Shown: positions 1-5,039 of the stretch, in pieces | How positions within the stretch are numbered: the first letter of the stretch is position 1 | Layout of the letters: each line of letters starts with the position of its first letter | Source: Pseudonocardiales bacterium | Lineage (GTDB): Bacteria; Actinomycetota; Actinomycetes; Mycobacteriales; Pseudonocardiaceae | Direction of reading: 5' to 3' | DNA: 8,469 bases | Assembly (NCBI GenBank): GCA_013695005.1 | Contig: JACDBJ010000600.1 | Span: forward strand, 1-8,469 | Program-made: the position numbers and the translations under genes | Notes under the pieces: generated by a model | What the model saw: only the letters and a program-made list of their open reading frames with translations | What the model was told of the DNA's origin: nothing | Database searches by the model: none

Positions 1-346
1 CGGTCAGCGGGGCGAACGAGCCGTCCCGCCCTGGCAGGTAGGGCAGCACCGCAGTGACTGCGCGGGTTGCGATGGCGCCGTAGGCGTGCGGGAAGACCGG
101 CACGTCGGGGTCGGGCGGGTCGCCGGGTTCCCAGTAGAGGTCCACCGCGGTCAGCTCGGGGTCGATGCAGAGCAGCACAATGTCGGTGCGCCCGGGAAAC
201 AGCCGATTCGCCGGCCGGTGCACGTGCTCGGGCGAGGACAGGTGCACGAAACCCACGTCGTCCAGCGAGGGCGGGTGCAGCTCGCCGGCCGCCAGTGCGG
301 CCCGCCAGTCGGCGGTGCTGCAGATGTGCAGCAGCGGCTCGGTCAC
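1..346 (-). CDS. DUF952 family protein, 3' end cut by window edge
   Basis: A minus-strand frame of 115 complete codons runs off the left edge without a stop. The translation begins MTEPLLHICSTADW and shows the DUF952 (COG3502) pattern: HIC..ADW at residues 7-14, GFVHLS at 32-37, ANRLFPGRTDIVLLCIDP at 46-63 and FPHAYG at 85-90. The family is about 110-120 residues long, so little beyond the stop is probably missing. I chose GTG at 346 because it starts directly on the conserved N-terminus; the Shine-Dalgarno signal is weak. A GTG at 360 lies in another frame and stops after five codons. The gene begins 17 nt after the DUF1304 stop on the same strand, so the two are probably co-transcribed. The family is small and cytosolic, with no established biochemical function that I know of. 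The family call is secure; the function is unknown. Confidence 0.85.
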   Translation of the reverse strand, partial: MTEPLLHICSTADWRAALAAGELHPPSLDDVGFVHLSSPEHVHRPANRLFPGRTDIVLLCIDPELTAVDLYWEPGDPPDPDVPVFPHAYGAIATRAVTAVLPYLPGRDGSFAPLT

Positions 347-363
347 TGGGGCTCGGTCACGGG

Positions 364-726
364 CTACCGGGCAAGCAGCACCAGCGCCAATGCGACGGCC
401 GCGGGCAGCGCCTGGAACAGCAGGATGCGTCGGGTCACCGTGATCCCGCCGTAAATGCCGGCGATGATCACGCAGATCAGGAAGAAGACCTTGGCCTGGA
501 AGCCCACCGGGTCGGCGGCGATGAGGCTCCACACCAGCCCCGCGGCCAGGAACCCGTTGTACAGACCCTGGTTCGCGGCGAGCGCCGCGGCCTGGTCGGC
601 GAAGGCCTGATCGGTGCCGAAGATTCGACGCCCGACGGCCGTTCGCCAGAGAAACATCTCCAACACGAGGAAATAGATGTGGATCAGCGCGACTAGGCAG
701 ACCAGGATGTTTGCCACCAGACCCAT
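364..726 (-). CDS. DUF1304 family small integral membrane protein
   Basis: A 120-residue protein matching the DUF1304 (COG3759) pattern. It starts MGLVANILVCLVALIHIYFL, followed by the family's LEMFLW at 22-27 and the signature ANQGLYNGFLAAGL at 51-64. Hydrophobic stretches at about 5-25, 55-72, 78-96 and 100-118 suggest four membrane spans. H16 and E23 in the first span are polar residues inside the membrane. Length is typical for the family and the protein looks intact. The ATG start is supported by a strong upstream purine run (GGGGGGAG, 6-nt spacer). It lies 48 nt downstream of the phosphodiesterase gene on the same strand and 17 nt upstream of the DUF952 gene. The family has no demonstrated function that I know of, so role and substrate are unknown. 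Confidence 0.9.
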   Translation of the reverse strand: MGLVANILVCLVALIHIYFLVLEMFLWRTAVGRRIFGTDQAFADQAAALAANQGLYNGFLAAGLVWSLIAADPVGFQAKVFFLICVIIAGIYGGITVTRRILLFQALPAAVALALVLLAR

Positions 727-732
727 GAAGAT

Positions 733-740
733 CTCCCCCC
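733..740 (-). promoter_or_regulatory. Strong Shine-Dalgarno site of the DUF1304 gene
   Basis: On the minus strand GGGGGGAG is followed by the six-base spacer ATCTTC and the ATG at 726. It fixes the start of the DUF1304 gene. A TANNNT-type hexamer (TAGAGT, minus strand 760-755) lies just upstream and could be a -10 box, which would let this gene be transcribed separately from the phosphodiesterase gene. No matching -35 box is visible at the usual distance, so the promoter part is only a suggestion. Confidence 0.6.
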
Positions 741-774
741 AGTATTGAGCGGGGACTCTAGACCATCGCGCGGG

Positions 775-1938
775 TCAGTTCCGCAGCGTCAGCAGCGGCA
801 CCAACTGCTCGTCCGGAGTCAGCGAACCGTGCTGCCCCGGCATCCGCGAGAGGTTCGGCTCGGCGTGGCTGCGGATCACCGCGTTGTCGGCCCGGAGGGC
901 GGCCACGACGTCGCCGATGCGGGGTCGGACCGCCTCGGTGACGGCCGGCCCGAACCAGCCCTGCGAGATCGCCTCGTCCCTGGTCAGCACCGACGCGCGG
1001 TCGCCGAGGCGTTCCCGCCAGGCGTCGGCCACGTCGTCGGCGGCCCCAGGCGCGGCGTAGACGTGCCGTGAGCGGGCGTCGCCGCCCAACTGCCGCACGC
1101 CGGCGCGCAGCGCATCGTCGGTGTCGGCGTCCACCCGCCGGCTCGGCGGGACGTAGACCATGCCGTGATCACCGGTCACGGCCAGCAGGTCACCGGGTTG
1201 CAGGTGCTCCGCGATTCGCGTGACGAGGTGGTCGATCATCGACAGCTGCAGCCGCCACGGCCATGAGCCAGGCCCGTACGCGTGACCGAGCCCGTCGAGG
1301 TGGGCGTGGTAGGCGTAGCAGAACACCGGCCCCGGCGCGCTCATCGCGTCGATCACCTCGGCGGCCATGTCGCCCAGCGCGTACACCCCGTGGAACCGCG
1401 CGCCACGCAGCGCCGCCCGGGTGAGGCCGGAGTCCTCGAACTCGCGCGGCACGACCTGCCGAACGTCCACCCCGGCCGCGGCGGCCCGCTCGAACACCGT
1501 CGCGGTGGGTTGCACGAGCTCCGGCGGGAGCCGCTCGCGAAGGTCGACGAGCTGGCCGCCGGTGTGCTCGGTCCACTTCAGGGCATCGATCAGCTCACCA
1601 GAGGCCAGCTGGAAGCTGATCCCCACCATGCCGTGCGAGCCGGGCGGCAGGCCGGTGCCGAGCGAGGTGAGGCTGGTGGCGGTGCTGGAGGGGAATCCCA
1701 CGGTCAGCGGCCCGTGGCCGGCGTTCATGGAGCACAGGAACGGTGCGTCGCCAGGGTGGGCGGCGAGCTGCCGCGAGCCGAGTCCGTCGACCAGCAGCAG
1801 GCACACGCGCTGGGCCGGCTCGATGTTCAGCGGGTTCACCATGCCCTGCACCCCGAGCGCGGCCATCAGCGACGGCATCACGTCCGACAGGGAACGACGG
1901 CCGTAGCCGGGCAGCACGAAACCGTCCGGTTCCCCCAT
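775..1938 (-). CDS. Alkaline phosphatase superfamily protein (nucleotide pyrophosphatase/phosphodiesterase-like)
   Basis: A 387-residue protein of the type I phosphodiesterase/nucleotide pyrophosphatase group (PF01663 type). The two-metal site can be read directly: LLLVDGLG with D51; FPSSTATSLTSLGTG with T86 as likely nucleophile; YHAHLDGLGHAYG with D215 and H219; TGDHGM with D257 and H258; and GQHGSLTPDE with H370. Such enzymes use two metal ions, usually zinc, and a Thr/Ser nucleophile to cleave phosphodiester or phosphomonoester bonds. The substrate cannot be told from sequence. No signal peptide is evident, so it is probably cytosolic. I kept the ATG at 1938 because the conserved N-terminus (LPGYGRRSLSDVMPSLMAALG) follows at once; no good Shine-Dalgarno site precedes it, and an upstream start is possible. 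It is divergent from the DUF3105 lipoprotein gene, 83 bp apart, and is the first gene of a minus-strand run with DUF1304 and DUF952. Confidence 0.9.
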   Translation of the reverse strand: MGEPDGFVLPGYGRRSLSDVMPSLMAALGVQGMVNPLNIEPAQRVCLLLVDGLGSRQLAAHPGDAPFLCSMNAGHGPLTVGFPSSTATSLTSLGTGLPPGSHGMVGISFQLASGELIDALKWTEHTGGQLVDLRERLPPELVQPTATVFERAAAAGVDVRQVVPREFEDSGLTRAALRGARFHGVYALGDMAAEVIDAMSAPGPVFCYAYHAHLDGLGHAYGPGSWPWRLQLSMIDHLVTRIAEHLQPGDLLAVTGDHGMVYVPPSRRVDADTDDALRAGVRQLGGDARSRHVYAAPGAADDVADAWRERLGDRASVLTRDEAISQGWFGPAVTEAVRPRIGDVVAALRADNAVIRSHAEPNLSRMPGQHGSLTPDEQLVPLLTLRN

Positions 1939-2021
1939 TCGGGCAGCGTGCCACGGCCGGGCAGCCGATAGGGGCCAGACTCGGAAATGTGCTTGGGCCG
2001 AACGGCTGAGATGCTCCAGGC

Positions 2022-2687
2022 GTGGGTGGACGGCGGATCGTGTTCGTCGCAGTGGCGCTGGTGCTGCTGCTGGGCGGCTGCACGTCGAGCATCGAGGGCA
2101 AGCCGATCGCGGCGCCGCGCGACCTCACCCCGTCCGCCGCCAACAGGGACCCCTCCACCGAGATCGACGGGATCGTGATCAAGGTGTACGCCGGTCGGCA
2201 GCACGTCAGTGCCGCCCAGCGGGTGGCCTACGACCAGAGCCCGCCTTTCGGTGGTGCGCACGACGCGGCGTGGGCCGGCTGCAACGGTGTGGTCTACCCG
2301 CGGCCGGTTCGCACCGAGAACATGGTCCACTCGCTCGAGCACGGCGCGGTGTGGATCGCTTACGACCCGGAGCGGATCTCCGGCGCGGCGCGGCAGGCGC
2401 TGGAAGCCAGGGTGCGCAACCAGCCGTACACGATGCTGTCGCCTTACCCAGGGCTGGACCGGCCGATATCGCTGCAGTCCTGGGGTCATCAGCTCAAGGT
2501 GGACCAGTCGGACGACGTGAAGATCGACGAGTTCATCCAGGCGCTGCGCCGCAATCGCTTCACCTACCCGGAGGTGGGAGCGTCCTGCGGGGCGCTGGGC
2601 CCCGGCCGCTTCGACAAGGACAACCCGCCGGCGTTCGACCCGTCGACGCCGAAGCTGGGTCAGCCCAACGTCGTCCCGGTCGAGTAG
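2022..2687 (+). CDS. DUF3105 family lipoprotein
   Basis: A 221-residue protein with a lipoprotein signal: basic MGGRR, hydrophobic core at residues 6-17, and lipobox L17-G-G-C20, so it is probably acylated and anchored on the outer face of the membrane. The rest matches DUF3105: YDQSPPFGGAHDAAWAGCNG at 70-89 followed by Y92 and ENMVHSLEHGAVWIAYDP at 99-116. H80, H103 and H107 are conserved-looking and could bind a metal. C87 and C189 are the only cysteines outside the lipobox and could form a disulfide. The function of the family is not established as far as I know. The start is a GTG with only a weak AGG upstream; it is favoured because it gives a complete signal peptide. The 3' end overlaps the convergent SRPBCC-DUF2867 gene by 28 bp. 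Confidence 0.88.
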   Translation: MGGRRIVFVAVALVLLLGGCTSSIEGKPIAAPRDLTPSAANRDPSTEIDGIVIKVYAGRQHVSAAQRVAYDQSPPFGGAHDAAWAGCNGVVYPRPVRTENMVHSLEHGAVWIAYDPERISGAARQALEARVRNQPYTMLSPYPGLDRPISLQSWGHQLKVDQSDDVKIDEFIQALRRNRFTYPEVGASCGALGPGRFDKDNPPAFDPSTPKLGQPNVVPVE

Positions 2688-3619
2688 CGGCTCGCGACCG
2701 GTTGCTCGGCCAGCCGGCGGCTGGCTCGGCGCAGCATGGCGCGCACCACCGCCGGGTGCCCCAGCCGGATCAGCCGCAGGTAGGTCCGGCCGCGCCGGTT
2801 GTGGGTCATGACGACCGTGGACACGGTCACCGCCGACGGCTCCACCAGCACGGACGCCCGGAAGTCGAGGTGGCCGGCGTCCGCTCCGAGCAGTGCCTCG
2901 GTATCGGTTCGGGCCACGACGTCGAAGGTTGCTGCGTTGCCGCGCTCGATGCCGACCAGGCCGACGAGCAGCTGGCGCAGCCCGAGCAGTGCGAGCACCC
3001 AGCCCGGCGGGTCGCGGAAGATCGCGTGCGCCCAGACCGCGGGGTCGGTGGGCATGCCGGGCCCGTTGCGGATCTGCCACGCATCGGTGAAGTCGACGGT
3101 CGGCAGGGCTGTCCTCACAAGATTGGCGGCGGCGGGCAGCGGCACCTCGCGCGGCCGCGGGAAGCGGGCGCGTCGGATCAGCCGAACCCAGGGCGACCAC
3201 CGGGCGGTCGCGGCCGGCTGTTGGGCCCGGTCGAGCAGGTCCTCGAGTAGCGCATCGTGCAGCCACCGCAACGCCAGCGGCCATACGAGCCGGGTTCGGC
3301 CGCGGGCTCGCCCAGCGAGCACATCGCGCAGCACGCAGTGGTCGGGCCCGAGCGGCTCGACGCTCAGCTCGTGGTAGCCGTCGACGCCCACGACGGTCGC
3401 GAACTGGAAGCGCACCGACCGCCCCGGCTCGTGGGCCACCACGGTGTAGCGAATCGGCCCGTGCCCGCCCGTCGCGCCGACGCCGAGCGGGCGGTCGAGG
3501 ACCAGCGGCGGCCACGCCGGGGTCGGCCAGAGCACGTCGGTGTCGCTGCCGAGCAGGTCCAGCAGCCTGCCGATCTCGTCGGCCGGAGCGTCGATGGTGC
3601 GCTCGTGGACGTTGCGCAT
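2660..3619 (-). CDS. SRPBCC-domain protein fused to a DUF2867 domain
   Basis: A 319-residue protein with two parts. Residues 1-130 (MRNVHERTIDAPADEIGRLL, then WPTPAWPP, GHGPIRYTVVAHEPGRSVRFQF and GYHELSVEPL) look like an SRPBCC/polyketide-cyclase-type ligand-binding fold. Residues about 176-303 (DFTDAWQI, FRDPPGWVLALLGLRQLLVGLVG, ARTDTEALLGADAGHLDFRASVLVE, STVVMTHNRRGRTYLRLI) match DUF2867, often seen as a C-terminal domain of NmrA/SDR-type proteins. The linker at about 131-175 is basic and proline-rich. The ATG at 3619 is chosen over an in-frame ATG at 3631 because GGAGG sits 5 nt upstream of it. The frame stays open far upstream, antisense to the tetR gene, but that part does not resemble a protein. 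The gene is divergent from the TetR gene across twin palindromes, so it is the likely target of that repressor. It may bind or modify a small hydrophobic ligand (inference). Confidence 0.83.
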   Translation of the reverse strand: MRNVHERTIDAPADEIGRLLDLLGSDTDVLWPTPAWPPLVLDRPLGVGATGGHGPIRYTVVAHEPGRSVRFQFATVVGVDGYHELSVEPLGPDHCVLRDVLAGRARGRTRLVWPLALRWLHDALLEDLLDRAQQPAATARWSPWVRLIRRARFPRPREVPLPAAANLVRTALPTVDFTDAWQIRNGPGMPTDPAVWAHAIFRDPPGWVLALLGLRQLLVGLVGIERGNAATFDVVARTDTEALLGADAGHLDFRASVLVEPSAVTVSTVVMTHNRRGRTYLRLIRLGHPAVVRAMLRRASRRLAEQPVASRYSTGTTLG

Positions 3620-3624
3620 GCCAG

Positions 3625-3629
3625 CCTCC
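3625..3629 (-). promoter_or_regulatory. Shine-Dalgarno site of the SRPBCC-DUF2867 gene
   Basis: GGAGG on the minus strand is followed by a five-base spacer (CTGGC) and the ATG at 3619. It decides the start against the upstream in-frame ATG at 3631, which would overlap it. Its outer two bases also form the edge of the first TetR palindrome, so operator and ribosome binding site touch. Confidence 0.7.
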
Positions 3630-3645
3630 ATACGGTGTCGTATGG
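3628..3645. promoter_or_regulatory. TetR-type operator, copy 1 (CCATACG-N4-CGTATGG)
   Basis: A perfect 18-bp palindrome with 7-bp arms and a GTGT centre lies between the divergent SRPBCC-DUF2867 and tetR genes. An identical pair of arms recurs 23 bp downstream, centre to centre. Palindromes of this size beside a divergent tetR gene are the usual binding sites of TetR dimers. Being identical in the arms but different in the centre is what recognition by two half-sites would preserve. Binding is inferred, not shown. Confidence 0.8.
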
Positions 3646-3650
3646 CCACA

Positions 3651-3668
3651 CCATACGGTAGCGTATGG
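3651..3668. promoter_or_regulatory. TetR-type operator, copy 2, covering the tetR start codon
   Basis: A second perfect palindrome, CCATACG-GTAG-CGTATGG, with arms identical to copy 1 and a different 4-bp centre. Its right arm contains the ATG of the TetR gene (3665-3667). A bound dimer would sit directly on the transcription and translation start, which implies tight autorepression. The copies are separated by 5 bp, so two dimers could bind side by side or on opposite faces of the DNA. Confidence 0.8.
3654..3659 (+). promoter_or_regulatory. Possible -10 box (TACGGT) of a leaderless tetR transcript
   Basis: TACGGT fits the actinobacterial -10 pattern TANNNT and ends 5 bp before the A of the ATG at 3665. 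Transcription would therefore begin at, or next to, the start codon. No Shine-Dalgarno sequence precedes that ATG, which agrees with a leaderless mRNA. The same hexamer occurs in operator copy 1 (3631-3636), because both are part of the repeated palindrome, so the match could be a by-product of the operator. Confidence 0.4.
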
Positions 3669-4246
3669 GTGTGACGCAAACCCGACGGCTCTCCGCCGAC
3701 GACTGGGCGCAGGCGGCGCTCGCTTCCATCGCCGACGGCGGCCTCGCTGCCGTGGCCGTCGAGCCGATCGCGGCCCGTCTCGGCGCCACCAAGGGCAGCT
3801 TCTACTGGCACTTCGCCAACCGCGAGGCGCTGGTGGACGCCGCGCTGCGCCGCTGGGAGGCCGCGAGCACCGACGAGGTGATCGAGGCCGCGCAGACCGA
3901 GCCCGACCCGACCACCCGCCTGCGCCGGCTGTTCACCCACGTCGTCGAGGCCGCGAGCCGGGACCGCACCGAGGTGGCGCTGCTCGCCACCGCCGACCAC
4001 CCGCAGGTCGCCCCAGTACTGCAGCGGGTGACCGAGCGCCGGGTCGGCTACGTCAGCGCGCTGTTCGCCGAGATCGGCTTCCCGCCGGAGGTGGCCCGCC
4101 GCCGCGGGGTGCTCGCGTTCAGCGCGTACCTCGGCCACATCCAGCTCGCGCACGCCGCCCCTGCCGTCCTGCCTTCCAGCGCTGCGGACCGCCGCGCGCA
4201 CCTCGACGAAGCCCTCCAGGCCCTGCTCCACGGAGCGCCGCACTAG
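3665..4246 (+). CDS. TetR/AcrR family transcriptional repressor
   Basis: A 193-residue protein. Residues about 11-60 form the TetR helix-turn-helix domain: DDWAQAALASIADGG, then AVEPIAARLGATKGSFYWHFANREALVDAAL, in which KGSFYWHF (43-50) is the recognition-helix signature. Residues about 65-190 are the all-helical ligand-binding and dimer domain. It contains TEVALLATADHP and AYLGHIQLAHAAP, typical of actinobacterial members; the ligand is unknown. Length is normal for the family. The ATG at 3665 has no Shine-Dalgarno site and lies inside an operator, suggesting a leaderless transcript; a GTG two codons later is an alternative. The likely targets are its own gene and the divergent SRPBCC-DUF2867 gene, through the two palindromes between them. 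The last codons and stop lie in a 21-bp sequence that is repeated at 4443-4463. Confidence 0.92.
   Translation: MGVTQTRRLSADDWAQAALASIADGGLAAVAVEPIAARLGATKGSFYWHFANREALVDAALRRWEAASTDEVIEAAQTEPDPTTRLRRLFTHVVEAASRDRTEVALLATADHPQVAPVLQRVTERRVGYVSALFAEIGFPPEVARRRGVLAFSAYLGHIQLAHAAPAVLPSSAADRRAHLDEALQALLHGAPH
4226..4246. repeat. 21-bp direct repeat, left copy (tetR 3' end)
   Basis: CTCCACGGAGCGCCG followed by CACTAG. The right copy at 4443-4463 reads the same 15 bases followed by GGCTAG, so 19 of 21 positions match. The left copy encodes the last residues and the TAG stop of the TetR protein. The two copies bracket 196 bp of gene-free sequence full of inverted repeats. Confidence 0.8.
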
Positions 4247-4286
4247 GCGTGTCCCGTAGATCACTAGGTCGAACACCCAGACTTGC

Positions 4287-4348
4287 TGCGCGCGAATTGT
4301 GGTCCTCACACGCTGCCCGGGGCATGCGAGGACCACATTCTGCGCGCG
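4287..4348. repeat. Large stem-loop
   Basis: TGTGGTCCTC (4298-4307) and GAGGACCACA (4328-4337) are exact inverted repeats around a 20-bp loop. The stem extends outward through alternating GC tracts (4287-4294 with 4340-4348) with one small bulge on each side. This would be a very stable hairpin in RNA or cruciform in DNA. There is no T-run after it, so a classical intrinsic terminator is not clear, but it could act as a bidirectional terminator between the convergent genes. Confidence 0.6.
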
Positions 4349-4372
4349 CGGCGTGCGCGGCGGCCGACCAGC

Positions 4373-4400
4373 GCGTGTCCCAGTGAGCCAAGGGACACGC
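4373..4400. terminator. Hairpin with 9-bp perfect stem between convergent genes
   Basis: GCGTGTCCC (4373-4381) and GGGACACGC (4392-4400) pair perfectly around a 10-nt loop. The position between two convergent genes suits a bidirectional terminator, and actinobacterial terminators often lack a U-tract. It shares its right arm with the inverted end of the larger palindromic segment, so it may instead be part of that element. Confidence 0.4.
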
Positions 4401-4442
4401 CCAAATAGTCGAGGTGTTCGCTGGCGTTGGACCGAGCGGCCA

Positions 4443-4463
4443 CTCCACGGAGCGCCGGGCTAG
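4443..4463. repeat. 21-bp direct repeat, right copy (DUF5134 3' end)
   Basis: It matches 4226-4246 at 19 of 21 positions. Its terminal CTAG contains the stop codon of the minus-strand DUF5134 gene (CTA at 4460-4462), just as the left copy's CTAG contains the tetR stop. If one copy and the sequence between were removed, the two stops would overlap in a single CTAG. Confidence 0.8.
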
Positions 4464-5039
4464 AGCATCGCGAGGAGCATGGCGGTCATGCCGAGACCCA
4501 TCGCGGCGTCCCGCACAAACGCCGAGCGGCCGGCCGCGACAGCACCGGAGCGTCGACGCCGGGTGAGGGCGCCGATCGCGTGCAGCAGGAAGTAGCAGGC
4601 CAGCAGCCAGCCGACCAGCGGCAACGCCAGTCCGAGCTGTGCTCCGCCCACCTCGGCGGCCGCCCCGCTCACCGCTGAGCCACCGGCAAGGTGGTGCGTG
4701 TCGGTGCTCAGAGCGGGCACTTGCCGCCGGCGTCGCCAAGCCCGCCGAACCGGGCCATGCCGCGCACATGTAGACCATCGCCACGCCGCCGACCAGATGC
4801 TGGAGCTGTGCCGAGGGCGCAGCCGCCGACGCCGATCGCCACGCCCAGATCGCGATCACCGCGAACGCCGCGGCCCACCACGGGCCGTGCACGAGGTGGC
4901 CGGCCGGGAACGCCATCCCGATCGCCATCGCGGCCATTCCGGCGGCGATCAGCGCGACGGCGAACTCCGCGCGCGCGAGCTGCCACCCCGTCAGCGCGAC
5001 GAAACCGGCCGCCAGCCCGGCCCCCAACGCGATCCCCAC
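4460..5039 (-). pseudogene. DUF5134-type integral membrane protein with a frameshift near 4720
   Basis: Two minus-strand frames together make one membrane protein of about 190 residues. The first starts with GTG at 5039 (MGIALGAGLAAGFVALTGWQ) and runs through GMAAMAIGMAFPAGHLVHGPWW and QHLVGGVAMVYMCAAW (79-95). After about residue 107 (near 4720) it becomes arginine-rich and stops looking like a protein. The second frame, one base later, picks up at about 4720 and gives LALPLVGWLLACYFLLHAIGAL and the ending DAAMGLGMTAMLLAML, typical of the C-terminus of DUF5134 proteins. Four or five hydrophobic segments are visible. One extra base, or two missing, around the GC-rich 4718-4735 explains the break. 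It could be a real mutation or a sequencing error; I cannot tell which. No good Shine-Dalgarno site precedes the GTG. The gene converges on tetR across the palindromic segment. The function of DUF5134 is unknown to me. Confidence 0.65.

Larger units (their letters stand above)
4246..4401. repeat. Palindrome-rich segment with inverted ends GGCGTGTCCC / GGGACACGCC (possible small mobile element remnant)
   Basis: The segment starts with GGCGTGTCCC (4246-4255) and ends with its exact reverse complement (4392-4401). The similarity continues inward with mismatches for about 13 more bases (GTAGATCACTAGG against TTGGCTCACTGGG, 9 of 13 matching). It carries a large central stem-loop and no convincing coding frame. 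Short non-coding segments with inverted ends resemble MITEs or the remains of an insertion sequence. I see no transposase, and no short target duplication directly abutting these ends. REP-like intergenic repeats or terminators are the alternatives. Confidence 0.45.

Noticed and set aside
67..696. A 209-codon plus-strand open frame over DUF952 and DUF1304
   Set aside because: Both minus-strand products match known families; the plus-strand translation is arginine-rich and unrecognisable.
1282..1971. A 229-codon plus-strand open frame opposite the phosphodiesterase
   Set aside because: The minus strand carries all metal-site motifs of a known superfamily; this is its mirror frame.
1878..3515. 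A 545-codon minus-strand open frame spanning the divergent region and DUF3105
   Set aside because: It is out of frame with the phosphodiesterase and SRPBCC-DUF2867 proteins and antisense to DUF3105; the composition is Arg/Ala/Pro-rich without domains.
3620..4336. Upstream extension of the SRPBCC-DUF2867 frame (to 558 codons in all), antisense to tetR
   Set aside because: Domain similarity begins at the ATG at 3619, which has a GGAGG site. The extension lies opposite a clear TetR protein and across its operators, and is low-complexity.
4250..4340. Possible transposase fragment within the palindromic segment
   Set aside because: Open frames here are short and give no transposase motif that I can recognise. 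The segment is explained better as non-coding inverted repeats.
4246..4463. CRISPR array or attachment site of an integrated element
   Set aside because: Only two copies of the 21-bp repeat exist and the spacer is a single 196-bp palindromic stretch. There is no integrase or tRNA gene in the window.
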